Assembly (NCBI GenBank): GCA_016782825.1
Contig: JADHXT010000012.1
Span: forward strand, 1 to 22,740
Length of the DNA: 22,740 nt
Reading direction: 5' to 3'
From: Candidatus Brocadiia bacterium
Lineage (GTDB): Bacteria > Planctomycetota > PUPC01 > DSUN01
Shown: one piece after another, positions 13,474 through 20,786 of the stretch
How positions within the stretch are numbered: position 1 is the first letter of the stretch
Layout of the letters: each line of letters opens with the position of its first letter
Position numbers and translations under genes: made by a program
The notes under the pieces: generated by a model
The model's database searches: none
What the model saw: only the letters and a program-made list of their open reading frames with translations
What the model was told of the DNA's origin: nothing

Positions 13474-14024
13474 CAAACCGCCACGAACGCCTGGTCTTCC
13501 TGGATCGCGACGGCGTGATCAACACGTCGCCCGGCGAAGGATGGGTCATGGACTGGGCCGACTTCGCGTTTGCTCCGGGTGCTCTCGACGCCCTGCGGCG
13601 GCTGCACGAGCACGGCTTCACCGCGTGCGTGGTGACCAATCAGTCGTGTGTGGCCCGCGGGCTGGTCGGGCGGGACGTGATCGACGACATCCACTCTCGG
13701 ATGAGCCAGGCCGTGGCCGACGCCGGCGGACGGCTGGCCGGCGTCTATGCCTGCCCGCACTATGACACGGACAACTGCTCGTGCCGCAAGCCGAAGCCCG
13801 GCCTTATCGACCAGGCCGTGGCCCGACACGGCGGCGATCCCTCCCGCGGCTTTCTGGTGGGCGATGGCGCGCGCGACATTGCGGCCGGCCACACACGCGG
13901 CTGCACCACGCTTTTCGTCAAGGGCGAGAACCCGCTGCCCGAGGAGCCGCCGGCCGATTACGTGGTAGGCAGCCTGGCCGAGGCCGTGGACATCATTCTG
14001 CGGCTCGTCGGGGAGGGGGAGTGA
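13464..14024 (+). CDS. HAD-IIIA phosphatase, GmhB/HisB-N type
   Basis: A 186-residue enzyme starting at ATG 13464. The HAD catalytic motif FLDRDGVIN (Asp14, Asp16) is followed by motif II VVTNQS (56-61) with VARG, a zinc-binding set Cys97, His99, Cys105, Cys107 in CPHYDTDNCSCRKPKPG, and the acidic motif VGDGARD. This combination and the length are typical of D,D-heptose 1,7-bisphosphate 7-phosphatase (GmhB), which makes heptose for lipopolysaccharide or S-layer glycans. The histidinol-phosphatase half of HisB is closely similar. Substrate is therefore not certain. The stop overlaps the ATG of dctP by one base, so it is co-translated with a TRAP transporter rather than with heptose genes. A substrate-related sugar-phosphate phosphatase role is possible. 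The predicted transcript has almost no leader. Confidence 0.8.
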   Translation: MDATNRHERLVFLDRDGVINTSPGEGWVMDWADFAFAPGALDALRRLHEHGFTACVVTNQSCVARGLVGRDVIDDIHSRMSQAVADAGGRLAGVYACPHYDTDNCSCRKPKPGLIDQAVARHGGDPSRGFLVGDGARDIAAGHTRGCTTLFVKGENPLPEEPPADYVVGSLAEAVDIILRLVGEGE

Positions 14025-15022
14025 TGCGTCGGCGTGTGCTGCTGCCGGCCTTCGCTCTGCTCGTTGCCGCGCAGGCATCGGCCGCCACGCGCATCCACCT
14101 CAGCCTCATCCTCGGCACCGCGAGCGAGTGGTATCAAGGCGCCGACAAGTGGAAGGAAGTCGTCGAGAAGCGCACCGAGGGGCGCTACACCGTCCGCTTG
14201 GTGCCCGGCGCGGCATTCTCCAGCCACAGCCAGAGCGGCGAGTTGATCGACGTCCAGTGCGGCAATCTCGAGGTGTCCCTCGAGTCCACCATCCTTCTCG
14301 CCACGCTGGACAAGCGCTGGGCCGTCTTCTCCTTCCCGCTGCTCTTCCCAGACCACAAGACGGCCAACGCCGTGTGCGATGGCCCCGTGGGCCAGCAGAT
14401 GCTCAAGAGCCTCGAAGACAAGGGGCTGGTGGGTCTGGCCTACGGCGTGAATGGCTTCCGTCAGGTGACCAACAACCTCCGGCCCATCCGCACGCCCGAC
14501 GACCTGCGCGGCCTGAAGATCCGCATCCCTCAGGGGCTGCCCGCGCGTATTTTCACCCACTTCGGCGCCAGCGCGCATCACATGAACTTCGGCGACCTCT
14601 TCATCGCCCTCCGCACCGGCGACATGCACGGTCAGGAGAATCCCCTTTCCGTCATCGCCGCGGCGCGCCTCAGCCGCGTGCAGAACCACGTGACGCTTTG
14701 GGACTACGTGTACGACCCCATCGTCCTGTGCGTGAACAAGCGCTTCTGGGACGGGCTGCCCGAAGCGGACCAGGACGTGTTGCGAGAGGCGGCCAGGGAG
14801 GCCATGAACTACGAGCGGAAGCTCGTGGCCAAGGCCGATGCCGAGCTCCCGAAGCACCTCGCCGAGCAGCGCATGGCCGTCGCACGCCTCACCGCCGAGG
14901 AACGCGCGGTTTTCCGGAAGCGACGCGAGGCGCTGCGACCCTACTTCGAGCAGATGGCGGGCAAGGCGTTGCTCGCGGAGTTCGAGCAGGCAGTCCGGGC
15001 CGCAGAGGAGGCGACGGAATGA
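14024..15022 (+). CDS. dctP: TRAP transporter solute-binding protein
   Basis: A 332-residue periplasmic binding protein. ATG 14024 overlaps the previous stop by one base, has GGGGAGGGGGA upstream, and gives a signal peptide at 1-21 (MRRR, hydrophobic core, ASA). The family fold is shown by an early RIHLSLILG strand, WKEVVEKRTEGRYTVRL, then the conserved segment GFRQVTNNLRPIRTPDDLRG at 144-163, in which Arg146 fits the residue that pairs with the ligand carboxylate, and LKIRIP. GQENPL near 205 is another DctP hallmark. It captures an organic acid and delivers it to the DctQ/DctM membrane pair driven by a Na+ gradient. The presence of the family Arg suggests a carboxylate (for example a C4-dicarboxylate, sialic or uronic acid), but the exact ligand cannot be read. 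Confidence 0.92.
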   Translation: MRRRVLLPAFALLVAAQASAATRIHLSLILGTASEWYQGADKWKEVVEKRTEGRYTVRLVPGAAFSSHSQSGELIDVQCGNLEVSLESTILLATLDKRWAVFSFPLLFPDHKTANAVCDGPVGQQMLKSLEDKGLVGLAYGVNGFRQVTNNLRPIRTPDDLRGLKIRIPQGLPARIFTHFGASAHHMNFGDLFIALRTGDMHGQENPLSVIAAARLSRVQNHVTLWDYVYDPIVLCVNKRFWDGLPEADQDVLREAAREAMNYERKLVAKADAELPKHLAEQRMAVARLTAEERAVFRKRREALRPYFEQMAGKALLAEFEQAVRAAEEATE

Positions 15023-15486
15023 GGGCATTCCTCGCTCGGCTGGAGGAGCGCGTGGCTGGCCTGCTGCTGGCGGCCATCACGCTGCTCATCTGCGCCCAGC
15101 TCGTGCTCGCCTCGGCCGCGCCCGCGTGGGCCTCGCCGCTCAGCACGCTCATTCTGGCGCTGTTCTTCTGGTGCACGCTGCTGGGCATCCCGGCGGCCAC
15201 GCGGCGCCGCGCCCACCTGAGCCTCATCTTCGTGCGCCGGCACATCCCCGAGCGCTGGCAGCTCGCGCTGCGCGTGGCCTGGCTCGTCGCGGCGCTGGTC
15301 TTCTTCGGCATCCTGGCCGTGACGGGCACACGCCTGTGCCTCAACCTGGCGCGCTGGGGCAACAGCTTCCTCGGCACGGCGTGTCCCGACTGGGTGGTGA
15401 CCGTGGCCGTGCCGGTGTCGGCGGCGCTGTCGTGCGTCAGGTCGTGTGAGGCCTGGCGGAAGGCCGAGACGGAGGGGGCCTCGTGA
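15019..15486 (+). CDS. dctQ: TRAP transporter small permease
   Basis: A 155-residue membrane protein. ATG 15019 overlaps the dctP stop by 4 nt (ATGA), with AGAGGAG 8 nt upstream. Four hydrophobic segments are seen at about residues 12-34, 39-58, 78-102 and 118-137, the normal DctQ topology. After the second helix comes ATRRRAHLSLIFVRRHIP, containing the conserved R-x-H-[LI] loop of small permeases. It joins DctM to form the transport complex and is short but within the family range. Sequence conservation is low in this family; the call is secured by position between dctP and dctM. Confidence 0.92.
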   Translation: MRAFLARLEERVAGLLLAAITLLICAQLVLASAAPAWASPLSTLILALFFWCTLLGIPAATRRRAHLSLIFVRRHIPERWQLALRVAWLVAALVFFGILAVTGTRLCLNLARWGNSFLGTACPDWVVTVAVPVSAALSCVRSCEAWRKAETEGAS

Positions 15487-16778
15487 TGCACGCGGAGATT
15501 GCCCTCACCCTCTTTGCCGTATTCGCCGTGCTGGCGCTGCTCGAGGTGCCGATTGCCTTCAGCCTTGGGCTGTCCGCCGTCGCGACGCTGGTGCTGCACA
15601 TCCCCGAACGCAGCCTGATGATCGTGGCGGCGCAGACGCGCAACGCGCTGCTCCACGAGCCGCTCATGGCCATCCCGCTGTTCATCACGGCGGGCCTGGC
15701 CTTCTCGAAGAGCGGCGTGGCGAGTCGCCTGGTGCGCTTCGCACGGCTGCTTGTGGGCGGCATGCCCGGCGGCCTGGCGGTGGTGGTGGTTCTGGTGTCG
15801 ATCTTCTTCGCAGCGATGAGCGGCTCGGGTCCCGCGGCCGTGGCCGCGCTGGGTGCCGTGCTGATCCCAGCCCTGGCACAGAACAACTACGACAAGGGGT
15901 TCGCCTCGGCCCTCGTGGCATCCAGCGGCGGTCTGGGCATCATCGTGCCGCCCTCGATCGCCATGGTGATCTATGGCGTGGTGGCGCGAGTGGACATCCT
16001 GAAGCTGTTCGTGGGCGGCGTGTTGCCGGGCCTGGTGATGGCGGCGGCGCTGACGGGCTACGTGGTGGTGGTGAGCCGCCGGCGTGGGTACGGCGTGCGC
16101 GAGCCTTGGCCGGGGTGGGGGGCCTTTGGGTGTGCGTTCGTGGCGGCGCTGCCGGGGCTGGTGGCCCCCGTGGTGATTCTCACGTGCATCTACAGCGGCT
16201 TTTCGAGCCCCACGAAGGTGGCAGCCGTGGCGGTGGTGTATGCCTTCGTGGCCGACGTGCTGTTCTACCGCGACATCAAGGTGCGGCAGGTGCTGGGTAT
16301 CTTCAGCGAGGGGGCGGTGATCTCGTCTCAGGTGCTGGTGATCGTGGCCGCGGCATCGCTGTTCGCCTGGGTGCTCAACTACACGGAGATCACACAGGCC
16401 ACCGTGGTGTGGCTCAAGGGTGCGGCATTGCCCGGCTGGCTCATGCTGCTGATCATCAACGCGGTGGTGCTGCTGGCCGGGTGCTTCATCGACGCTATCA
16501 GCATCTACTACATCTTCGTGCCCATCCTGCTGCCCATCGTGATGCACCTGGGCGTCAGCAAGCTCCACTTCGGCGTGATCATGGCGGTGAACCTCGCCAT
16601 CGGCCAAGCCACGCCGCCGGTGGGCGTGAACCTCTTCGTGGCGTGCGGCATCTCGAAAGTGTCGCTCACCCGCATCGCGCGCGCCGTCTTCCCGCTGGTG
16701 CTCGTCGAGGTGGCCGCGCTCCTGATCATCACCTACCTGCCCTGGCTCTCGACCTTCCTGCCGAGCCTGCTTCCCTAA
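15486..16778 (+). CDS. dctM: TRAP transporter large permease
   Basis: A 430-residue membrane protein with about 11-12 hydrophobic segments, the transport subunit. ATG 15486 overlaps the dctQ stop by one base and has GGAGGGGG 7 nt upstream; the preceding GTG at 15483 is an alternative start. Family motifs include EVPIAFSLGLS near the N-terminus, MAIPLFITAGLAFSKSG, the Gly-rich FFAAMSGSGPAAVAALGA, SGGLGIIVPPSIAMVIYG, an internal PTKVAAVAVVYAF and the C-terminal VMHLGV..LHFGVIMAVNLAIGQATPPVGVNLFV. Both half-repeats of the ion-transporter fold are complete, so the gene looks intact. It ends an operon with the GmhB-like phosphatase. Confidence 0.95.
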   Translation: MHAEIALTLFAVFAVLALLEVPIAFSLGLSAVATLVLHIPERSLMIVAAQTRNALLHEPLMAIPLFITAGLAFSKSGVASRLVRFARLLVGGMPGGLAVVVVLVSIFFAAMSGSGPAAVAALGAVLIPALAQNNYDKGFASALVASSGGLGIIVPPSIAMVIYGVVARVDILKLFVGGVLPGLVMAAALTGYVVVVSRRRGYGVREPWPGWGAFGCAFVAALPGLVAPVVILTCIYSGFSSPTKVAAVAVVYAFVADVLFYRDIKVRQVLGIFSEGAVISSQVLVIVAAASLFAWVLNYTEITQATVVWLKGAALPGWLMLLIINAVVLLAGCFIDAISIYYIFVPILLPIVMHLGVSKLHFGVIMAVNLAIGQATPPVGVNLFVACGISKVSLTRIARAVFPLVLVEVAALLIITYLPWLSTFLPSLLP

Positions 16779-16799
16779 TCAAGACACGGACTGTCTTGA
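16779..16799. terminator. Hairpin between convergent dctM and obg
   Basis: TCAAGACA at 16779-16786 pairs with TGTCTTGA at 16792-16799, an 8-bp stem with a 5-nt loop. It begins right at the dctM stop and ends 11 nt before the obg stop. No long T-run is present, so it may be a weak bidirectional terminator. Confidence 0.6.
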
Positions 16800-16809
16800 G
16801 GGACACCGC

Positions 16810-17805
16810 CTACTCGGCGAGACGGTCGAGCGCTTGGGTGAGGGCCTGGAGGAGGGCGGTGACGCCTTGGCCTGTGGCGGCGGAGATGGGGTAAACGGGC
16901 ACGTCGATGGCGGCACGCAACTCGTCGAGCGCATCCTGGGCATCGGGGAGGTCAATCTTGTTGGCCGCGACGATGTGGGGCCGCTCGAGGAGTGCGGGGC
17001 TGTAGCCGGCGATCTCGTCGCGGAGCGTGTGGTAGGCGTCGAGAGGGGAGGTGCAGTCCACGGCGGCGGCGTCGAGCACGTGGAGGAGCACGCGGGTGCG
17101 CTCGATGTGGCGAAGGAACTCGATGCCGAGGCCGTGCCCTTCGTGGGCGCCCTCGATGAGGCCGGGGATATCGGCCACGACGAGGGTGCGGTAGCCGCCG
17201 ACGTCGGCGATACCGAGGCTGGGGAAGCGCGTGGTGAAGGGGTAGTTGGCCACCTTGGGGCGTGCGGCCGAGATGCGGCGGAGGAAGGTGGACTTGCCTG
17301 CGTTGGGGAGGCCCACGAGGCCCACGTCGGCCAGGAGCTTGAGTTCGAGGCGCAGGTTGCGTTCCTGGCCCGGCTGGCCCTCCTCGCACTCGCGGGGGGC
17401 GCGATTGGTGGCGGAAGCGAAGCGGCGATTGCCGCGTCCGCCGTGGCCGCCGAGGGCGATGCGAACCGTCTGGCCCGGCTGATCGAGGTCGCGGAGGATG
17501 AGGCCGGTGTCGTCGTCGTAGATGATGGTGCCCACGGCGATGCGCACCTCGGCGTCCTCGCCGCCGGCGCCGGTCATGCCTTTGCCTTGGCCTGGCCTGC
17601 CGCTCTTGGCCACGATGTGGCGGTGGTAGCGCAGGTCGAGGAGGGTGTCAACGGCCGGGTCGGCGATGAACACCACGTCGCCGCCCTTGCCTCCGTCGCC
17701 GCCATCGGGGCCGCCATGGGGGACGAACTTCTCGCGGCGGAAGCTGGAGCTGCCGTTGCCGCCGCTGCCGGCTCGCACGTGGACGGTGGCTTCGTCGATG
17801 AACAT
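16810..17805 (-). CDS. obg: Obg GTPase (ribosome assembly)
   Basis: A 331-residue GTPase that binds the 50S subunit and acts in ribosome maturation and stress control. ATG 17805 is chosen because MFIDEATVHVRAGSGGNG matches the canonical start of the family; the upstream in-frame extension crosses the rpmA gene. Residues 1-158 are the Gly-rich Obg fold (GGPDGGDGGKGGDV). The G domain has GLPNAGKS at 165-172 (P-loop), the switch II motif DIPG at 212-215 and NKIDL near 282. There is no C-terminal OCT extension, so the protein is shorter than the B. subtilis form. It is the last gene of the rplU-rpmA-obg string, a widely conserved order. Confidence 0.96.
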   Translation of the reverse strand: MFIDEATVHVRAGSGGNGSSSFRREKFVPHGGPDGGDGGKGGDVVFIADPAVDTLLDLRYHRHIVAKSGRPGQGKGMTGAGGEDAEVRIAVGTIIYDDDTGLILRDLDQPGQTVRIALGGHGGRGNRRFASATNRAPRECEEGQPGQERNLRLELKLLADVGLVGLPNAGKSTFLRRISAARPKVANYPFTTRFPSLGIADVGGYRTLVVADIPGLIEGAHEGHGLGIEFLRHIERTRVLLHVLDAAAVDCTSPLDAYHTLRDEIAGYSPALLERPHIVAANKIDLPDAQDALDELRAAIDVPVYPISAATGQGVTALLQALTQALDRLAE

Positions 17806-17888
17806 CGTGGCGGTTCCGTGGTGGCGCACAAACCCTCCTGCCGGTGGGCCACTGGCGGGAGGGGTCGTGGGATTCGGTGGGCGCGGGC

Positions 17889-18134
17889 CTACGGCCCGGC
17901 GATGACGTGCACCTTGCGGCCGGTGCCGAACTTCACGCGGCCCTCGGCGAGCGCAAAGAGCGTGTAGTCTCTGCCCAGGCCGACATTGCTGCCGGCATGG
18001 AACTGGGTGCCGCACTGGCGGACGAGGATGGTGCCGGGCGTGACGCGCTGGCCGCCGAAGCGTTTGACGCCGCGGTGCTGAGCGTTGCTGTCCCGTCCGT
18101 TGCGGGTCGAGCCCTGTCCCTTCTTGTGGGCCAT
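17889..18134 (-). CDS. rpmA: 50S ribosomal protein L27
   Basis: An 81-residue protein starting at ATG 18134. The N-terminus MAHKKGQGSTRNGRDS is the conserved L27 tail that reaches the peptidyl-transferase centre; it has no cleavable N-terminal extension of the Firmicutes type. GVKRFGGQRVTPGTILVRQ and KFHAGSNVG-like FHAGSNVGLGRDYTLFAL follow. The length is normal. It lies 83 nt before obg and 104 nt after rplU, with its own promoter in the gap. Confidence 0.97.
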   Translation of the reverse strand: MAHKKGQGSTRNGRDSNAQHRGVKRFGGQRVTPGTILVRQCGTQFHAGSNVGLGRDYTLFALAEGRVKFGTGRKVHVIAGP

Positions 18135-18200
18135 GAGGGGCCTCCGTATCTATCGTGTGGCGCGCCGCACATGGCGGCAGGTCAACTCTCGTGGCGGGTT

Positions 18201-18229
18201 AGTATAGCACAAATGCCACCAAACCCCAA
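18201..18229 (-). promoter_or_regulatory. Internal promoter between rplU and rpmA
   Basis: On the minus strand TTGGGG at 18229-18224, a 17-bp spacer and TATACT at 18206-18201. The predicted start near 18195 gives a leader of about 60 nt before rpmA. It would let rpmA-obg be expressed apart from the rng-rplU part of the operon. Confidence 0.6.
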
Positions 18230-18238
18230 GCCGCACCG

Positions 18239-18553
18239 TCAGCCGACGGCGATCTTGCTGATGGCCACGCGGGTGAGCTTCTGGCGGTGGCCCTTCTTGC
18301 GGCGGTAGCCGGTGCGCCGTTTGTAGGTGGCCGACATCTTCTTGGCGTCGAGCGTGTGGTCCACGACGGAGCCGATGACGCGGGCGCCTTCGAGGACGGG
18401 CGTGCCGGTGCGCACGTCGTCGTCGCTGCTGTAGAAGAGCACGCGGTCAAACTCGATGGGCTCGCCAGGGGCGTCGTTGAGGCGCTCGATCTCGATGACG
18501 TCGCCTGGCTCGACCTTGTACTGCTTGCCGCCGGTCTCGATCACTGCGTACAT
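18239..18553 (-). CDS. rplU: 50S ribosomal protein L21
   Basis: A 104-residue protein beginning MYAVIETGGKQYKVEPGD, the hallmark L21 N-terminus, and ending with YKRRTGYRRKKGHRQ, the conserved basic rRNA-binding loop, followed by LTRVAISKI. ATG 18553 has AGGAGA about 6 nt upstream and lies 15 nt from the end of rng. It binds 23S rRNA in the large subunit. Length and motifs are normal. Confidence 0.97.
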   Translation of the reverse strand: MYAVIETGGKQYKVEPGDVIEIERLNDAPGEPIEFDRVLFYSSDDDVRTGTPVLEGARVIGSVVDHTLDAKKMSATYKRRTGYRRKKGHRQKLTRVAISKIAVG

Positions 18554-18568
18554 GAGAGGTCTCCTTGG

Positions 18569-20086
18569 CTACACGGTGGTTTTCCTGCCGCCTTCGGTAA
18601 AGCAGAGCACCTGACACTGGTCAGGTGTGAAGTCCAGTTCAATGATCACCTGGATGGTGCACTTGTGTTCCTGCTCGATATCGTGCAGCGCGCCGCGCTT
18701 GGTGTTGGCCAACTGCTGTCCGATGGCCGGATGGAGATGGGCCTCGACCCGCACGGTGCCTTTCTTGGAGACGGCAAGGCGGATCTGGCGCATCACGTGG
18801 GGCAGCATGCTTTCCACGCCGCGGACGAGGCCCGTGCCGTGGCAGGAGGGGCAGGTGTCGAACAGGGCGATCTTGGTGCGCTCGCGCACCCGCTGGCGGG
18901 TGATCTGCAGCAGGCCGAAGGGCGACATGCGGAGCACCTTGCTGCGGGCTCGGTCGCCCTTGAGCTCGGCGGCCATGGTTTTCTCGACCTCGCGGCGGTT
19001 CTTCTCCTGGCGCAGGTCGATGAAGTCGATGACGATCAAGCCGCCCATGTCGCGGAGGCGGAGTTGACGCGCGGCCTCCTTGGCGGCCTCGATGTTGGTG
19101 CGGAGCGCGGTGGTCTCGATGTCGTTTTCGCTGGTGCATTTGCCGGAGTTGACGTCGATGGCCACGAGGGCCTCGGCCTGGTCGATGACGATGGAGCCGC
19201 CGCTCTTGAGCTTCACCACGTTGCGGAAGGTCTTCTCGATCTGCTCTTCGATGCCGTAGCGCTCGAAGATGGGGGCGGCGCCGCGGTAGCGCTTGACGCA
19301 CTTGCGCGACTTGGGCGACACCATCTTGAGGAAGTCGGCGGCCTCGCGGGCCACCGGCTCGGAGTCGATGATGATCTCCTCGATGTCGGTCGAGAAGATG
19401 TCGCGCATGGTGCGGATGACGAGATTGTCTTCCTGGTAGGCGAGGCAGGGGGCTTTGTCGGTGTTGAAGCGCTCCTCGCAGGCGGCCCAGAGCTTGCTGA
19501 GATAGCGGAGGTCGCTCTGGAGGTCGCGCTTGCGGGCGCCGAGGCCCGCGGTGCGGACGATGTAGCCACAGTTTTCGGGCAGCGCGAGCTCTTCAAGGAG
19601 CTTGCGCAGGCGCTGGCGCTCGGCTTCGTCGGTGATCTTGCGCGACACGCCGTGGTGCACGATGCCGGGCATCATCACCAGGTAGCGGCCGGGGAGGCTC
19701 ACGTAGGTGGTCACGCTGGCCCCCTTGGAGCCGATGGCCTCCTTGGTGACCTGCACCACCACATCCTGCCCTTTGCGGAGGAGCTTCTGGATGGGCGTGT
19801 TGTCCTTGCGGCGCTTGGGGATCGCGCTGTCGGTGGGCATGTAGTTCTCGGCGCCGGTGCCCTTGACGTCGCTCACGTGGAGGAAGGCGTTCTTGGGCAG
19901 GCCGATGTCCACGAACGCGGCCTGGATACTGGCCTGGACGTTGGTCACCCGGCCTCGGTAGATATTGCCCAGATGGCGGGCCGAGGCGGTGGGCTGGATG
20001 TAGAGTTCCTCGAGCACGTCGTCTTCGAGGACGGCGATTCGGCTTTCCTCGGGTTCCTGGGCGTTGATGAGCATCTTACGTTGCAT
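18569..20086 (-). CDS. rng: Ribonuclease E/G family endoribonuclease
   Basis: A 505-residue RNase that cleaves single-stranded AU-rich RNA and matures rRNA and mRNA. ATG 20086 (MQRKMLIN) is preferred: it has AAAAGG upstream and the family often starts with a short basic lead before MLIN; ATG 20074 is an alternative. An S1-like domain covers about 38-140 (GNIYRGRVTNVQASIQAAFVDIG). The catalytic core has Asp311 in VAIDVNSGK and Asp354 in GGLIVIDFIDL, matching the two metal-binding Asp of E. coli RNase E. CPSCHGTG at 412-419 is the zinc-link motif. The length equals that of RNase G; there is no long C-terminal degradosome scaffold. It precedes rplU by 15 nt and overlaps the tail of the DUF2344 gene by about 11 nt. 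Confidence 0.92.
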   Translation of the reverse strand: MQRKMLINAQEPEESRIAVLEDDVLEELYIQPTASARHLGNIYRGRVTNVQASIQAAFVDIGLPKNAFLHVSDVKGTGAENYMPTDSAIPKRRKDNTPIQKLLRKGQDVVVQVTKEAIGSKGASVTTYVSLPGRYLVMMPGIVHHGVSRKITDEAERQRLRKLLEELALPENCGYIVRTAGLGARKRDLQSDLRYLSKLWAACEERFNTDKAPCLAYQEDNLVIRTMRDIFSTDIEEIIIDSEPVAREAADFLKMVSPKSRKCVKRYRGAAPIFERYGIEEQIEKTFRNVVKLKSGGSIVIDQAEALVAIDVNSGKCTSENDIETTALRTNIEAAKEAARQLRLRDMGGLIVIDFIDLRQEKNRREVEKTMAAELKGDRARSKVLRMSPFGLLQITRQRVRERTKIALFDTCPSCHGTGLVRGVESMLPHVMRQIRLAVSKKGTVRVEAHLHPAIGQQLANTKRGALHDIEQEHKCTIQVIIELDFTPDQCQVLCFTEGGRKTTV

Positions 20087-20774
20087 TCGGCGTGGCCTTT
20101 TCGGTTGCGGGCGTCCGCGGGGACTCCTCGTCATTGCTCGGGAAGGGGGCCAGATTCAGGTGCGTGCGCCGGAGCGGGATGGCCGTGCTGTGGGCCGCGT
20201 GCGTGGCCATCAGAGCCTGGAGCACTTCGAGGGGCCGCGGCGTGCTGCCGGGGCCGATCCGCACCTGGAAGCGCACGGTGGAGCCATCGAGCTGCACCCA
20301 GTCGACGGCAGGCCGGATGTCGAGCGAGCGGGTGGCCTTCGGCGTCGAGCGCTCGATCACCATGCTATCGCGTGCGAGAAACTGCTCGATGTGCGCGGGC
20401 TCGATGGGCCCTTCGGGCGGAAGGGTGGCTTCGTAGACCACCGATTCCACCCGCGCCCGTACGCCGGCCGGCAGTGCGTCGGCTGCGGTGAAGGCGATGC
20501 CGGCCGGGGCTTGCGCCTGAAGCTCGGTCAGAGCGTGGGCGGGTGCCACGGGCGGCTGGAACTGCACCTCGAGGGCCTCGTCGTCGGCGGCGACGCCGAG
20601 GGGCAGCGCCAGCACGATGGAGAGCCGGGGGTGCGGGTGGTAGCCTTCGCTCATGCGCACCGGCAGCGCGGCCCGGCGGAGCGCTCGCTCGACCAGCCGC
20701 ATCAGGTCGTGATGCGACAGGAATCTGGCTTGTCCCTCCTTGCGGAAGCGGAAGAGGATACGTTGGGCGTCCAT
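20076..20774 (-). CDS. DUF2344 / TIGR03936 'radical SAM-linked' protein
   Basis: A 232-residue protein. The N-terminal segment RILFRFRKEGQARFLSHHDLMRLVERALRRA and then GYHPHPRLSIVLALPLGV match the family that is normally fused to, or adjacent to, a radical SAM enzyme (TIGR03960). Its biochemical role is unknown; the conserved position next to RNase E/G and L21 suggests an RNA- or ribosome-linked modification. Here the upstream gene is ptsI, 12 nt away, and no radical SAM gene is seen. The C-terminal 30 residues are Pro/Thr-rich and probably disordered. ATG 20774 is the start. Confidence 0.85.
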   Translation of the reverse strand: MDAQRILFRFRKEGQARFLSHHDLMRLVERALRRAALPVRMSEGYHPHPRLSIVLALPLGVAADDEALEVQFQPPVAPAHALTELQAQAPAGIAFTAADALPAGVRARVESVVYEATLPPEGPIEPAHIEQFLARDSMVIERSTPKATRSLDIRPAVDWVQLDGSTVRFQVRIGPGSTPRPLEVLQALMATHAAHSTAIPLRRTHLNLAPFPSNDEESPRTPATEKATPNAT

Positions 20775-20786
20775 GGGTCCGTGAGG

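Noticed and set aside
14889..16607. A 572-residue His/Arg-rich open frame opposite the TRAP genes
   Set aside because: It covers two overlapping permease genes on the other strand, and its His-rich low-complexity translation is typical of a shadow frame.
18287..20491. A 734-residue open frame on the + strand opposite rplU, rng and DUF2344
   Set aside because: It is antisense across three well-supported genes and is a composition artefact of high GC, with no domain or ribosome binding site.
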